Shown here: positions 26,524 to 37,586 of the stretch, piece by piece
Position numbering within the stretch: position 1 is the stretch's first letter
Layout: each line of letters starts with the position of its first letter
Assembly: GCA_963696075.1 (NCBI GenBank)
Contig: CAVOJD010000002.1
Coordinates: 62,001-126,000 of the forward strand
From: CAJQQK01 sp963696075
Lineage (GTDB): Bacteria; Pseudomonadota; Alphaproteobacteria; Rhizobiales; Hyphomicrobiaceae
Direction: 5' to 3'
Length of the DNA: 64,000 bases
The notes under the pieces: generated by a model
Told to the model about the DNA's origin: nothing
The model's input: the letters and a program-made list of their open reading frames with translations, nothing else
Database searches by the model: none
Translations under genes and position numbers: made by a program

Positions 26524-27216
26524 TCAATCGACGTAGCGCACTTTTTCCGATGCAAGAATCCCGTCGATATAGCCGAACCGCGTCAGGTTCTCCGCCTTGA
26601 TCCGCCGGATCATATCGCCTTCCGCCGAACGGATCGCCTTGACGTCGGCAATCACCCGGTCGAGGTCACCACGCGGTACGACGACAACGCCGTCCTTGTC
26701 ACCCATCACAAGGTCACCGGCTTCAACCGAAATACCACCGGCGACGATCGGCAGCCCGACGCGGCCGGGGCCCGATTTGACGCACGAGTTCGGCGTGATC
26801 CCGCGCGAGAAGACCGGCAACCCGACCTCTTCCAGCCCAATCAGGTCTCGTGCCATGCCATCGATCACGATCGCAGCACAGCCCGCGTTCTTGGCAAGCA
26901 TCGCAACGATGTCGCCGCAAACCGCCGTGCGATCGAAGGCATCGGAGGCTGCAATGATCACATCGCCTTCCTGGGCAAGGGCGACGGCTGCCGTGATCGC
27001 GAGATTGTCCGACGGTCCCGTCTCGCAGGGAAACGCTGTGCCAATGAAGTGCGTACGGTTGGCATCAACAGCCTTGATCGCACCGTCCATCGCGCCGCGC
27101 CCCCGCATGGCATCGACGATGTGACCGGTCTGCGCGCCAGCGAGTTCCGCGATCTTTCCCTGCGGCACCCGCTCGAAATGCTGTCTGATCGTCAGCAGTG
27201 GCGGATCTTCGATCAT
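26524..27216 (-). CDS. RraA-like protein (HMG/CHA-type aldolase family)
   Basis: 230 residues. Family hallmarks are the N-terminal AQTGHIVDAMRGRGAM, GDVIIAASDAFDRTAVCGDIVAMLAKNAG, and VIDGMARDLIGLEEVGLPVFSRG, which contains the Arg-Asp pair used for metal-assisted retro-aldol cleavage in 4-hydroxy-4-methyl-2-oxoglutarate aldolases. Homologues also include the RNase E regulator RraA, but the longer length and the catabolic neighbours favour an aldolase or decarboxylase. First gene of the three-gene operon with the enolase-superfamily and LysE genes. ATG at 27216. Confidence 0.82.
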   Translation of the reverse strand: MIEDPPLLTIRQHFERVPQGKIAELAGAQTGHIVDAMRGRGAMDGAIKAVDANRTHFIGTAFPCETGPSDNLAITAAVALAQEGDVIIAASDAFDRTAVCGDIVAMLAKNAGCAAIVIDGMARDLIGLEEVGLPVFSRGITPNSCVKSGPGRVGLPIVAGGISVEAGDLVMGDKDGVVVVPRGDLDRVIADVKAIRSAEGDMIRRIKAENLTRFGYIDGILASEKVRYVD

Positions 27217-27343
27217 TGATCTGCGTCCTTGGTTGTTTTTGTTGTCATGCGCTCTCCCCCCGAACAGCGCATCGGGTATTCTGACCCCGCCACACAATCA
27301 CGCCGCCCCATCACGCTGTCGCAAGCGTTGCGGGGCACAAACC

Positions 27344-27928
27344 TCAGTCTTTCGCGCGTTCGACGTAGGACCCGTCCGCCGTCATGATCACCACGCGCGT
27401 GCCCGCTTCGATGTGCGGCGGCACCATGACCCGCATCCCGTTATCAGCAACAGCCGGCTTATAGGACGACGACGCCGTCTGCCCTTTGACGACCGGGTCC
27501 GCCTCGACGATCTCGACGGTGACACGCTGCGGCAGCTCAAGCGACACCGGCACGCCATCGTGCAGCATCAGCACGACGCGCATCAATTCCTGCAGATAGA
27601 CCGCCTGGTCCGAAACGATTTCCTTCGGCACCGCGATCTGGTCGAAGGTCTCCGGGTCCATGAAATTGAAGCCCTGGTCGTCTTCGTAAATATATTCGAA
27701 ATCACGCTCTTCCATGTATGCGCGCTCGACCTGCTCGGTCGTGCGATAGCGCTCCGTGATCTTCACCCCATCCGCAATCCGGCGCATTTCAAGGTGCGTC
27801 ACCGGCGTCCCCTTGCCCGGATGGATGTTTTCCGCCTTGATCACGGCACAAAGTTTGCCGTCGATTTCGAGGACGTTCCCCTTGCGCACCGCACTTGCAA
27901 TGACCTTGGCCAATTCTTCCGTCTCCAT
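27344..27928 (-). CDS. efp: Translation elongation factor P
   Basis: 194 residues with the three beta-barrel domains of EF-P: KVIASAVRKGNVLEIDGK, the modification loop NIHPGKGTPV, FMDPETFDQIAVP and the C-terminal GQTASSSYKPA...ADGSYVERAKD. EF-P relieves ribosome stalling at polyproline. Lys39 is at the position lysylated in E. coli (K34), and the dedicated ligase EpmA is encoded divergently next door. ATG at 27928 gives eight residues more than usual at the N-terminus and a weak ribosome-binding site, so the start is not certain. Confidence 0.94.
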   Translation of the reverse strand: METEELAKVIASAVRKGNVLEIDGKLCAVIKAENIHPGKGTPVTHLEMRRIADGVKITERYRTTEQVERAYMEERDFEYIYEDDQGFNFMDPETFDQIAVPKEIVSDQAVYLQELMRVVLMLHDGVPVSLELPQRVTVEIVEADPVVKGQTASSSYKPAVADNGMRVMVPPHIEAGTRVVIMTADGSYVERAKD

Positions 27929-28058
27929 CTTGTTGCAGCGCCGCTCACGCCCGGCCCGCGCTACATACTTGTTCTTGAGAGCCGCCGCAACGCCAACACC
28001 GCGCGCAACCGGCCCACTCGCGTCATCCGCCAACCCTGGCCTGCGAGGTTAACTGCCT

Positions 28059-29249
28059 TTGCCCCGTAAAATCGGCTCTCATCAAACGGCTCAAGCCGGC
28101 GACGCGACCCCCTGGTGGTCGCCCGCGCGCCATCTCGACCGCCGTCCGGCGCTCATCGCCCGCCACACCATCAAGCAGGCGCTCAGGCGCTGGTTCCTGG
28201 ATGAAGGCTTCATCGAGGTCGACACCGCAGCCCTCCAGGTCTCCCCCGGCAACGAACTCCACCTTCACGCCTTCCAAACCCGCTTCACCCCCCTCGACGG
28301 CGGACCCGATCGCACCTTCTACCTGCACACCTCGCCCGAGTTCGCCTGCAAGAAACTGCTCGCAGCCGGTGAGACGAAAATCTTTACCTTCGCCCCCTGC
28401 TACCGCAACGGCGAACACACCCGCCACCACCACCCTGAATTCACGATGCTGGAATGGTACCGCACCGACACCGACTACCGCGCCTTGATGGCCGACTGCC
28501 AGGCTCTCCTGACTGTCACCGCCGACGCCATCGGCGCGCACCACTTCCACCAGCCGGGATTTTCCATTCCCCGCCAACAGCTCATCGAAGAGATTGCCGT
28601 CCTGGAGGCCTTCCAGCGTTTCGCCGAAATCGACCTTCGCGCGACCTATTCCAGCACCACGACCAATCGCGAGGCCCTTGCAAGCGCCGCCACGAGCCGC
28701 GGCGTGAAAGTTGCCGACGATGACACCTGGTCCGACATCTTCACGCGTGTCCTGCTTGAGCGCGTCGAGCCTGAGATCGGGCGCAGCGCACCGACCATCC
28801 TGAAGGACTATCCCCTCCCCGAAGCAGCCCTCGCAGCCCCCGCCCCCGGCGACGCGATGATCGCCGAGCGCTTCGAGCTCTACCTCGCCGGTCTCGAACT
28901 CGCCAACGCCTTCACCGAACTCGCCGACCCCGCCGAACAGCGCCGCCGCTTCGAGGCCGATATGTCTGAAAAGAAGCGCCGCTACGGCTTCGATTATCCG
29001 ATTGACGAGGATTTCCTCGACGCCCTCGCCATCATGCCGCCCGCCGCCGGCGCAGCCCTCGGCTTCGACCGCCTCGTCATGATCGCAACCGGCGCGCCCC
29101 GCATCGAAGATGTCCTGTGGACGCCGATGCCGCTCACCAGATCCTGCAATAGCTCCTATTGGCTCTTGGTCCGCCCCTTGAAGCGCGCCCGCATTTTTTC
29201 GCAAGGGTCATCGCGCGCCGCCACCGGCGTAAAGACGATGAAGTCGTAG
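28059..29249 (+). CDS. epmA: EF-P lysyl ligase EpmA (PoxA/GenX family)
   Basis: 396 residues, a class II lysyl-tRNA-synthetase catalytic core without the anticodon domain. Motif 2 region is FTFAPCYRNGEHTRHHHPEFTML-like, and motif 3 is GAALGFDRLVMIATG. It attaches beta-lysine or lysine to EF-P. TTG start at 28059 with GAGG about 10 nt upstream. Family members end soon after VLWTPMP; here about 37 extra residues follow and overlap the 3' end of the convergent ChaN gene by 94 nt. This may be a lost stop or a small indel. EpmB, the lysine 2,3-aminomutase partner, is not in the window. Confidence 0.9.
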   Translation: MPRKIGSHQTAQAGDATPWWSPARHLDRRPALIARHTIKQALRRWFLDEGFIEVDTAALQVSPGNELHLHAFQTRFTPLDGGPDRTFYLHTSPEFACKKLLAAGETKIFTFAPCYRNGEHTRHHHPEFTMLEWYRTDTDYRALMADCQALLTVTADAIGAHHFHQPGFSIPRQQLIEEIAVLEAFQRFAEIDLRATYSSTTTNREALASAATSRGVKVADDDTWSDIFTRVLLERVEPEIGRSAPTILKDYPLPEAALAAPAPGDAMIAERFELYLAGLELANAFTELADPAEQRRRFEADMSEKKRRYGFDYPIDEDFLDALAIMPPAAGAALGFDRLVMIATGAPRIEDVLWTPMPLTRSCNSSYWLLVRPLKRARIFSQGSSRAATGVKTMKS

Positions 29250-30241
29250 GTGGCGGCAACCACATAATCCGCTGCCTTGCGCCGCCCCGGATCGACCTCG
29301 ACATGCCCGGCCACGGCGATGGCGCCGTCATCTTGCCCCGTCATCATCCGCGCGAGATACCACGGCACGCCCCGGTCACGCCGCACATGACCGTTCCCCG
29401 CGATCAGCACTGATTTGCGCCCGCCAATGGCGGCATCCGCCATCACCCGCGCCATGTATCCGTCCCTGAAACGCTGCGCCTTGGCCATGTTCCCGAAGGC
29501 CGACTTCGGCATCAGCCCGCAGTGACTGGCCTCGAGTTCTTCAAGCAACGCCTCACCGAGCGCCACCCCAAGCTCACGGTCGAGGAGCAACCGCCCGCGG
29601 GCATCGGCACTGATCGCATCAAGCCCCTGGCGGGCGACCTCCATGACCCGCTGGCGTGGCGGATTGCCCGCCAGCATCGCCATCCGCGCGCCGACGACCG
29701 CCTCCATCAACGGCGCATAAAGCCCCGTCTCAGGCCATCCGCTGCGCGCCCAGTCTGTTGCCAGAAAAAGCTTCTCGACCTGCGCCGCAGGCGTCTCGCC
29801 GCTCGCATCGAGGCCGGCAACGAAGGCATCGAGGATGCTTTGCTGATCGGCGCGGAACTGTTCGAACACAACCGCCCGCGCCCCATCGCCAAGCTGCCCG
29901 ACGACCCAGCCTTGCAACCGGTGATGGTCACCATTGTCGTGGATCTCGCCGAGCAGGACGTGCGTCGCCCTGTTGAGCGCCGCGACATAGTCCGTGGGCG
30001 AAATGAACGCGCCTGCCTTGACGTCGTAAATCTTGCCGGCAAGGGGATGATCGCGCTGGAGCGCCGAAACCCACTCACCCGGCCACTCCGCCGCGCGCGC
30101 CCCGCCGCCACCGGCAACCAGCCCGAGCAACACCAACGCTGCCAGTAAAAGGCGGAACGCCGACGTCAGTCCACGCTTGGCCCCCGGCCCGCCGAACTTC
30201 ACTGCCTGCGCACGATCGACACAAGCTGCGCCCTGCCTCAT
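29156..30241 (-). CDS. ChaN-family (DUF399) secreted protein
   Basis: 361 residues. The N-terminal hydrophobic segment (AFRLLLAALVLLGLVAGGGGARA) is a signal sequence, and I see no lipobox. The domain carries HVLLGEIHDNGDHHRLQ, VVFEQF and VLIAGNGHVRRDRGVPWYL, all diagnostic of ChaN-like proteins, some of which bind heme at the cell surface in iron uptake. Its ATG overlaps the carA stop by ATGA, so it is translationally coupled to carA, although no functional link is obvious. A GTG at 30202 is an alternative start. Confidence 0.8.
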   Translation of the reverse strand: MRQGAACVDRAQAVKFGGPGAKRGLTSAFRLLLAALVLLGLVAGGGGARAAEWPGEWVSALQRDHPLAGKIYDVKAGAFISPTDYVAALNRATHVLLGEIHDNGDHHRLQGWVVGQLGDGARAVVFEQFRADQQSILDAFVAGLDASGETPAAQVEKLFLATDWARSGWPETGLYAPLMEAVVGARMAMLAGNPPRQRVMEVARQGLDAISADARGRLLLDRELGVALGEALLEELEASHCGLMPKSAFGNMAKAQRFRDGYMARVMADAAIGGRKSVLIAGNGHVRRDRGVPWYLARMMTGQDDGAIAVAGHVEVDPGRRKAADYVVAATYDFIVFTPVAARDDPCEKMRARFKGRTKSQ

Positions 30242-31458
30242 TCCGCGACCGGCGCCAACCCCTTGCGCTCCCGGATCAGGTTGGCAAACCGCGTAAACAG
30301 ATAGTGGCTGTCCTGCGGCCCCGGGCTTGCTTCCGGATGGTACTGGACCGAGAACACCGGACGGCCCTTGAGGCGGATACCGCAATTCGATTTGTCGAAC
30401 AGCGACTGATGCGTCTCCTCCACCGTGTCCGGCAGCGTGTCGCGATCAACGGCAAAGCCGTGGTTCATCGACGTGATTTCAACCTTGCCCGTCGTGAAGT
30501 CCTTCACGGGATGGTTCGCGCCATGATGGCCCTGGTGCATCTTCACCGTCTTCGCCCCCGTCGCCAGCGCCAGCATCTGGTGGCCGAGACAGATCCCGAA
30601 CACCGGCAGTCCGCTGTCGATCAGCTTCGCGATTTCCGGCACGGCATACTGCCCCGTCGCCGCCGGATCCCCCGGCCCGTTGGACAGGAACACACCATCG
30701 GGATTACGCGCGAGCACATCTTCCGCGCTCGTCGAGGCTGGCACCACCGTCACCCGCGCCCCGACACTTGCCAGGCACCGCAGGATATTCCGCTTCAACC
30801 CATAGTCGAGCGCAACCACATGAAAGTCCGGCTTGTCGAGCCGCGGGAAGCCTTGCCCCCATGCCCAGCGCTGCTCGTCCCATTCATAGCTCTGCCCACT
30901 CGTCACATCCGGCACCAGGTCGAGCCCGATCAGCCCCGGCCAATCCGCCGCCTGCTGCTTCAGGTCATCGTCGTCGAACACACCTTCAGGATTGTGCGCG
31001 ATGACGCCGTTGGCATAGCCGCTCTCGCGGATGCGCACCGTCAGCGCCCGCGTGTCGACGCCCGCAATCGCGATGATGCCGCGCGCCTTGAGCCACTGAT
31101 CGAGATGTTCCGTTGCGCGGTAATTCGATGGCTCCGTCACATCTGCCCGCAGCACACAGCCCCGCACGCCGGAGCGCGCAGCCAGGTTGGATGTCTCCCC
31201 GTCCTCGCCATTGGTGCCGACATTGCCGATATGGGGAAACGTGAACGTGATGATCTGCCCGGCATAACTCGGATCGGTCAGAATTTCCTGATACCCGCTC
31301 ATCGCCGTGTTGAAGCACACCTCACCAACCGCCGTACCCGTTGCCCCCAGGCCACGCCCCTCAATCACGCTGCCATCCGCCAGCACCAGCCGCGCCGTCG
31401 GTCTTACTTCCCCCCAAGGTGCCGGCTCTGATTGATTTTTGTCCTGCATGAAATTCAC
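30238..31458 (-). CDS. carA: Carbamoyl-phosphate synthase small (glutaminase) subunit
   Basis: 406 residues. The N-terminal CPSase domain has FNTAMSGYQEILTDPSYAGQ, and the C-terminal class I amidotransferase has FLSNGPGDP, the nucleophile Cys in VFGICLGHQML, and the terminal HPEASPGP. It releases ammonia from glutamine for CarB to make carbamoyl phosphate, used in pyrimidine and arginine synthesis. A GTG at 31458 with GGAG 7-8 nt upstream is preferred to the ATG three codons later. CarB is not in the window. Confidence 0.95.
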   Translation of the reverse strand: MNFMQDKNQSEPAPWGEVRPTARLVLADGSVIEGRGLGATGTAVGEVCFNTAMSGYQEILTDPSYAGQIITFTFPHIGNVGTNGEDGETSNLAARSGVRGCVLRADVTEPSNYRATEHLDQWLKARGIIAIAGVDTRALTVRIRESGYANGVIAHNPEGVFDDDDLKQQAADWPGLIGLDLVPDVTSGQSYEWDEQRWAWGQGFPRLDKPDFHVVALDYGLKRNILRCLASVGARVTVVPASTSAEDVLARNPDGVFLSNGPGDPAATGQYAVPEIAKLIDSGLPVFGICLGHQMLALATGAKTVKMHQGHHGANHPVKDFTTGKVEITSMNHGFAVDRDTLPDTVEETHQSLFDKSNCGIRLKGRPVFSVQYHPEASPGPQDSHYLFTRFANLIRERKGLAPVAE

Positions 31459-31718
31459 GCTCGTTCTCCAAACCGGCGCAACAGCGCGCCCTGAACCATG
31501 TGCCGAAAGCCAGCGTCCCCTGGAAAGTTCACCGCCGGGCAATTAAATTTGCCGGAACCTATGGGACCGCGGCCGATGAATCAACGATACAGATATCGCC
31601 GTACACCCATCGCATTTCGATCCCATATCATGTTAAGCGTGCGCGGCATCCTGCCCCGCCGACGCCCGGCGCCATATTGTATGCCGCCCCGGGCGGGTCC
31701 GACAAAGAGAGGCCATCG

Positions 31719-32189
31719 ATGCGCGACAGCATTACCCAAGCCGTCAAGGACGCAATGAAATCAGGCGACAAGCTGCGCCTGTCGACGCTGCGCCTCATTC
31801 AGGCAGCCATCAAGGACCGTGATATAGCCGCCCGCGTCGACGCGAAGGGCCAGTCGAGCGGCCGCGATCGCATCGACGAGGCGGAATTGCTCGGCCTCCT
31901 CCAGAAGATGATCAAGCAACGCCGCGAATCCGCCGAAACGTACGCAACCGCGGGCCGCGCGGAACTCGCCGAGAAAGAAGCGGCCGAAATCGCGATCATC
32001 GAAGAGTTCATGCCCCAGCAGCTCTCCGAAGCCGAAACCGAGAAGGCCGTCACCGATGTTGTCGGCGAAATCGGCGCTGCCGGCCTCAAGGACATGGGCC
32101 GGACCATGGGCGTCTTGAAGGAGCGTTATGCCGGCCAGATGGATTTCGCCAAGGCCAGCGCCCTCCTCAAAGCCAAGCTCGCAGGCTGA
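31719..32189 (+). CDS. GatB/YqeY domain protein
   Basis: 156 residues, an all-helical protein matching the YqeY family: MRDSITQAVKDAMKSGDKLRLSTLRLI, ELLGLLQKMIKQRRESAE, IIEEFMPQQLSE and GLKDMGRTMGVLKERYAGQMD. The same domain forms the tail of GatB in the amidotransferase that makes Gln-tRNA, so tRNA binding is suspected, but the free-standing form has no established role. ATG at 31719 follows AGAGAGGCC. Diverges from carA and precedes dnaG, a conserved alphaproteobacterial arrangement. Confidence 0.92.
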   Translation: MRDSITQAVKDAMKSGDKLRLSTLRLIQAAIKDRDIAARVDAKGQSSGRDRIDEAELLGLLQKMIKQRRESAETYATAGRAELAEKEAAEIAIIEEFMPQQLSEAETEKAVTDVVGEIGAAGLKDMGRTMGVLKERYAGQMDFAKASALLKAKLAG

Positions 32190-32358
32190 TCGGCTAACGG
32201 TCGCCGTTTTACCGGCCTCTCACGCGATACGCTGGCGCGACACCGGGCGCGATTCCAGTTAATCGCAAGTCGACCCGGATGGTTAATTATTTGGCGACCA
32301 ATCGTCCGTACTCTTGCCCGCAATAGTTTTGAACTCTGTTCTATTGCCGGATACCGTT

Positions 32359-32958
32359 ATGGCCTTGCCGCATCATTATTTGATGGCCCTGATCAGCCCT
32401 TTCGGACGACTGGGTCAGGCCCACTTCGCCTTGCTCGCCTGCCTGATTGCCTTTGCCCACCTCTACATCTACGCAAAAATGGCAGGCATGCCCTCTGACG
32501 AGCCCTGGAACGTCTATTCCATCGCCCTTCTCGTCATGATCTGGTGCAAGTTCTGCATCCTCAGCCGCCGCCTGCATGACACCGGCTCCAACGGCCTCAT
32601 CGCCATCCCGGTCCTGCTGTTGTCGGTCGGCCTCTACCTCTACATCATTGATCCGAGCATGGCCGGCAGCGCCGCAAATCTCGATGCAGGGACAAAGTGG
32701 GTCCTTGAACAAGGCATGCGGATTCCCCGCGCCCTCTTCATCGCAGCCTTCATCTATTGCATCCGCGCTGGCGGAGAAACCGGACCGAACGCCTATGGAC
32801 CCGAGTTCGGCGGCACCGACGATCTTGTCGGCGACGCCCGCGCGAGCCTTGATAAGAAGCGGGACACAACGATGCCGCAGCATGGCTACAAGATCTTCCG
32901 TGAAGCAGATGCCGGTTGGGGTAAGCGCCGGCGGCCCGCAGGTTTCGGCCGCCGCTGA
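32359..32958 (+). CDS. DUF805-family membrane protein
   Basis: 199 residues. The family core is visible: SPFGRLGQAHFALLACLI, several membrane helices, and ILSRRLHDTGSNGLIAIPVL, the conserved R-R-L-H-D stretch. The C-terminus (GPNAYGPEFGG followed by a polar, basic tail to RRPAGFGRR) is longer than in minimal members. Function of the family is unknown. ATG at 32359 preferred over a start at 32314. Located between the yqeY-type gene and dnaG. Confidence 0.75.
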   Translation: MALPHHYLMALISPFGRLGQAHFALLACLIAFAHLYIYAKMAGMPSDEPWNVYSIALLVMIWCKFCILSRRLHDTGSNGLIAIPVLLLSVGLYLYIIDPSMAGSAANLDAGTKWVLEQGMRIPRALFIAAFIYCIRAGGETGPNAYGPEFGGTDDLVGDARASLDKKRDTTMPQHGYKIFREADAGWGKRRRPAGFGRR

Positions 32959-33111
32959 TCGGCCCCGTTGCCCGTGACGTTGCCGGTCCTGTTGCGGTCC
33001 TGTTGAAAGCCCTGTTGAAAGCGGGCATGACCTACTTGCCCGCCACCCTCTCCCCCCGCACCACACCCGAATCACAGTACGATCATCCGGTCACAACCAC
33101 CCAGGACCGCG

Positions 33112-35028
33112 ATGCGTTACCCGCCCCACATTCTTGAGGAAATCCGTGCCCGGCTCAACGTCTCCGACGTCGTCGGCCGCACCATTCCGCTCAAGAAGAA
33201 GGGCCGCGAATACGCCGGCCTCTCGCCCTTCAAGACGGAGAAGACCCCCTCCTTTTTCGTCAATGATCAGAAGGGCTTCTACCATTGCTTCGCAAGTGGC
33301 GAGCATGGCGATATCTTCACCTTCCTCATGAAGGTCGAGGGCCTCTCGTTCCCCGAAGCGGTCGAACGCCTCGCAGGCGAGGCCGGCGTTGAGCTGCCAA
33401 AGCGCCAGGCCCCGGACCCCGAACGCGAATCAGAGCGCGAGCGCCTGCTGGCGCTGCATGAAGCCACCGCCAACTTCTTCACCAAATCCCTGACCGCCGG
33501 CACCGCGCGGCCCGCGCGCGCCTATCTCGAAGGCCGCGGGCTCTCCCGCGACACCATCGATGCCTTCGCCATCGGCTTCGCCCCCGCGAGCCGCACCGCA
33601 CTGACAGAGCACCTGATCAAACTCGGCTTCAAGCCGTCCGAACTCGTCAAGGGCGGTGTCCAGATTGCCGGCGAAGACATCCGCGAGCCCTACGACCGTT
33701 TCCGCAACCGGATCATGTTCCCGATTGCCGACGCCCGCGGCCGCATCGTCGCCTTCGGTGGCCGCGCCCTCGATGCGGATCAGCCCGCCAAGTACCTGAA
33801 TTCGCCCGAGACGCCGATATTCCACAAGGGCCACCTCCTCTTCAACGCCCATCGCGCCCGTCAGGCCGCCCACGACACCGGCGAACTGCTTGTCGTCGAA
33901 GGCTACATGGACGTGATTGCGCTCGCCCAGGCAGGCCTCGCCCATGCCGTCGCCCCCCTCGGCACGGCGCTCACTGGTGAACAGGTCACCACGCTGTGGC
34001 GGATGTGCCCCGAGCCGACACTGTGTTTTGACGGCGACGAGGCCGGCCGCCGCGCCGCCTACCGCGCCATCGACACCGCCCTCCCCCTTCTCAAGGCCGG
34101 CTACAGCCTCCACTTCGCCTTCCTGCCCAAAGGTCTCGATCCCGACGACCTCGTCCGCACCGAAGGCCCCGAAGCCATGAACGACGTTTTAGGGCGCCGT
34201 CAGTCCCTCGTCGACGCCCTCTGGCAGCGCGAGTGGGACGCAGCCGACTGGTCGACCCCGGAACGCCGCGCCAAGCTTGAAAACCAGCTCCGTAATTTGG
34301 TCCGCGCCATTCAGGACCCCGGCGTGCGCAATCACTACGGTCGCATCATCGCTGAAAAGCTTCGCGCCGCCTGGGAGCCCGCCTCCGCGGCACCGGGTTC
34401 ACAGTCGCACGGCCCAGGCCGCAGCTTCACCCCCGGCCCGGGCCGCCGGGGAGGTCGCCAGGGAGGCCGTTCAGCCGGGCGCCAGGGCGACCGCTTCACG
34501 CCCCCCGCTTTCGCCGGCCATTCCGCCAGCCTGCGCCAGAGCACCCTGGTTGCGCCGGGCAACCGCAACCACAGCTATCGCGAGACGCTCATCCTGCGAA
34601 CCCTGATTAACCATCCCTGGCTGATCGAGGACGCGGCGGAAGAGCTTGCGGCTCTGGAATTGCATAGCCCTCAGCTTTCCCGCCTCCGGGATGCACTTTT
34701 GGAGGCCTGTGCAGACGAAAAAAACCTTGACACCGCAACCCTGCGAAACCATTTGCTGGTGCTGGGGTATGCGCCACACCTGGAGCAGGCAGAGCGTTTG
34801 GCAACTCACCGCTGTGATGCTTTCGCCGAACCGGACGCCGAACGCGTCGATGTCGAGAATGGATGGCGTCATATCCTTGCGTTGCATCAACAGCAGGCCT
34901 TGAAGGATCAACTCGCGGAAGCAGAACGAGAGTTTCGCGTTTCCGGTGATGAAGATGTTATGTCACGCATTATGGAAATTCAGCGCCTGATCGCGACAAT
35001 TGTGCCGAACGAAGCATCTTACGACTAG
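33112..35028 (+). CDS. dnaG: DNA primase, zinc ligands degenerate
   Basis: 638 residues. Domains: N-terminal CHC2-type zinc domain (1-100), TOPRIM catalytic core (VVEGYMDVIALAQAG; LCFDGDEAGRRAA), a Gly/Arg-rich linker near 425-460, and a C-terminal helicase-binding domain. DnaG makes RNA primers at the replication fork. In the zinc domain the usual Cys-Pro-Phe-His becomes S38-P-F-K41 and the second CxxC becomes C59-F-A-S62, so three of four ligands are gone while the surrounding sequence is intact. I recall the same loss in other Rhizobiales primases, so it is probably functional. Followed by rpoD. Confidence 0.96.
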   Translation: MRYPPHILEEIRARLNVSDVVGRTIPLKKKGREYAGLSPFKTEKTPSFFVNDQKGFYHCFASGEHGDIFTFLMKVEGLSFPEAVERLAGEAGVELPKRQAPDPERESERERLLALHEATANFFTKSLTAGTARPARAYLEGRGLSRDTIDAFAIGFAPASRTALTEHLIKLGFKPSELVKGGVQIAGEDIREPYDRFRNRIMFPIADARGRIVAFGGRALDADQPAKYLNSPETPIFHKGHLLFNAHRARQAAHDTGELLVVEGYMDVIALAQAGLAHAVAPLGTALTGEQVTTLWRMCPEPTLCFDGDEAGRRAAYRAIDTALPLLKAGYSLHFAFLPKGLDPDDLVRTEGPEAMNDVLGRRQSLVDALWQREWDAADWSTPERRAKLENQLRNLVRAIQDPGVRNHYGRIIAEKLRAAWEPASAAPGSQSHGPGRSFTPGPGRRGGRQGGRSAGRQGDRFTPPAFAGHSASLRQSTLVAPGNRNHSYRETLILRTLINHPWLIEDAAEELAALELHSPQLSRLRDALLEACADEKNLDTATLRNHLLVLGYAPHLEQAERLATHRCDAFAEPDAERVDVENGWRHILALHQQQALKDQLAEAEREFRVSGDEDVMSRIMEIQRLIATIVPNEASYD

Positions 35029-35332
35029 GTCCGGCACACGTGCCTGGATCGCATCGTGCAGCGAACCCAAGGCGCACCGCGGCGCCGACCGACACGTCCG
35101 CCATCGGATTTTCCGGGCGGAGAGAATTTGAACGAGGAGGGCGGTGCCGAACTGACTGACGGACGAACAGCCACCCACGGCTTGCGATAAGCGCCGAACG
35201 GAACCGCTGTTGCCCTCCCCGCGTCACCCCGGCCAACCATCCTCAAAGCAACGAAACCCGCCCCGGAGGCGGAGAGGCAAGCCCATCCCTCTCCAACGCC
35301 CCCAGCGAAGACGAACGGAGTAGATCACGAAC
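35029..35332 (+). other. dnaG–rpoD intergenic leader
   Basis: 304 bases with no convincing reading frame. It presumably carries the rpoD promoter and a long leader. The only clear signal is a GGAG about 12 nt upstream of the rpoD ATG (ACGGAGTAGATCACGAAC). I see no strong intrinsic terminator after dnaG, so read-through into rpoD is possible. Confidence 0.5.
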
Positions 35333-37366
<2,034 letters not shown>

Positions 37367-37392
37367 TCGCGACAGCAACCAACCAAAACGAC

Positions 37393-37420
37393 AAAGGCGC
37401 CCACATCGGGCGCCTTTTTC
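37393..37420 (+). terminator. Rho-independent terminator of rpoD
   Basis: Stem GGCGCCC (37396-37402) with GGGCGCC (37408-37414), loop ACATC, followed by TTTTTC on the + strand. It lies about 30 bp after the rpoD stop. Confidence 0.92.
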
Positions 37421-37480
37421 TTGCAATGCGCAAAACGGCACGACCGATCAGATCGCCTCGCCCCACACCTGCTTCAGCCC

Positions 37481-37499
37481 TCAACAATTGTTGATCAAC
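37481..37499. promoter_or_regulatory. Overlapping palindromes upstream of ccdA, candidate operator
   Basis: The sequence TCAACAATTGTTGATCAAC contains a perfect 14-bp palindrome (37481-37494) overlapping a perfect 10-bp palindrome (37490-37499), so the half-site TCAAC occurs three times in alternating orientation. It lies about 90 bp upstream of the ccdA start, past the rpoD terminator, where a promoter for ccdA and the selenothioredoxin gene would be expected. The binding factor is unknown. Confidence 0.4.
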
Positions 37500-37586
37500 C
37501 GCGACCCGCTTGTCATTGGACCGCAGCGGCCATCTCCCGCATTCAGTATACCAACAGAACAGCCTCACCAACGGGTACACCACACC

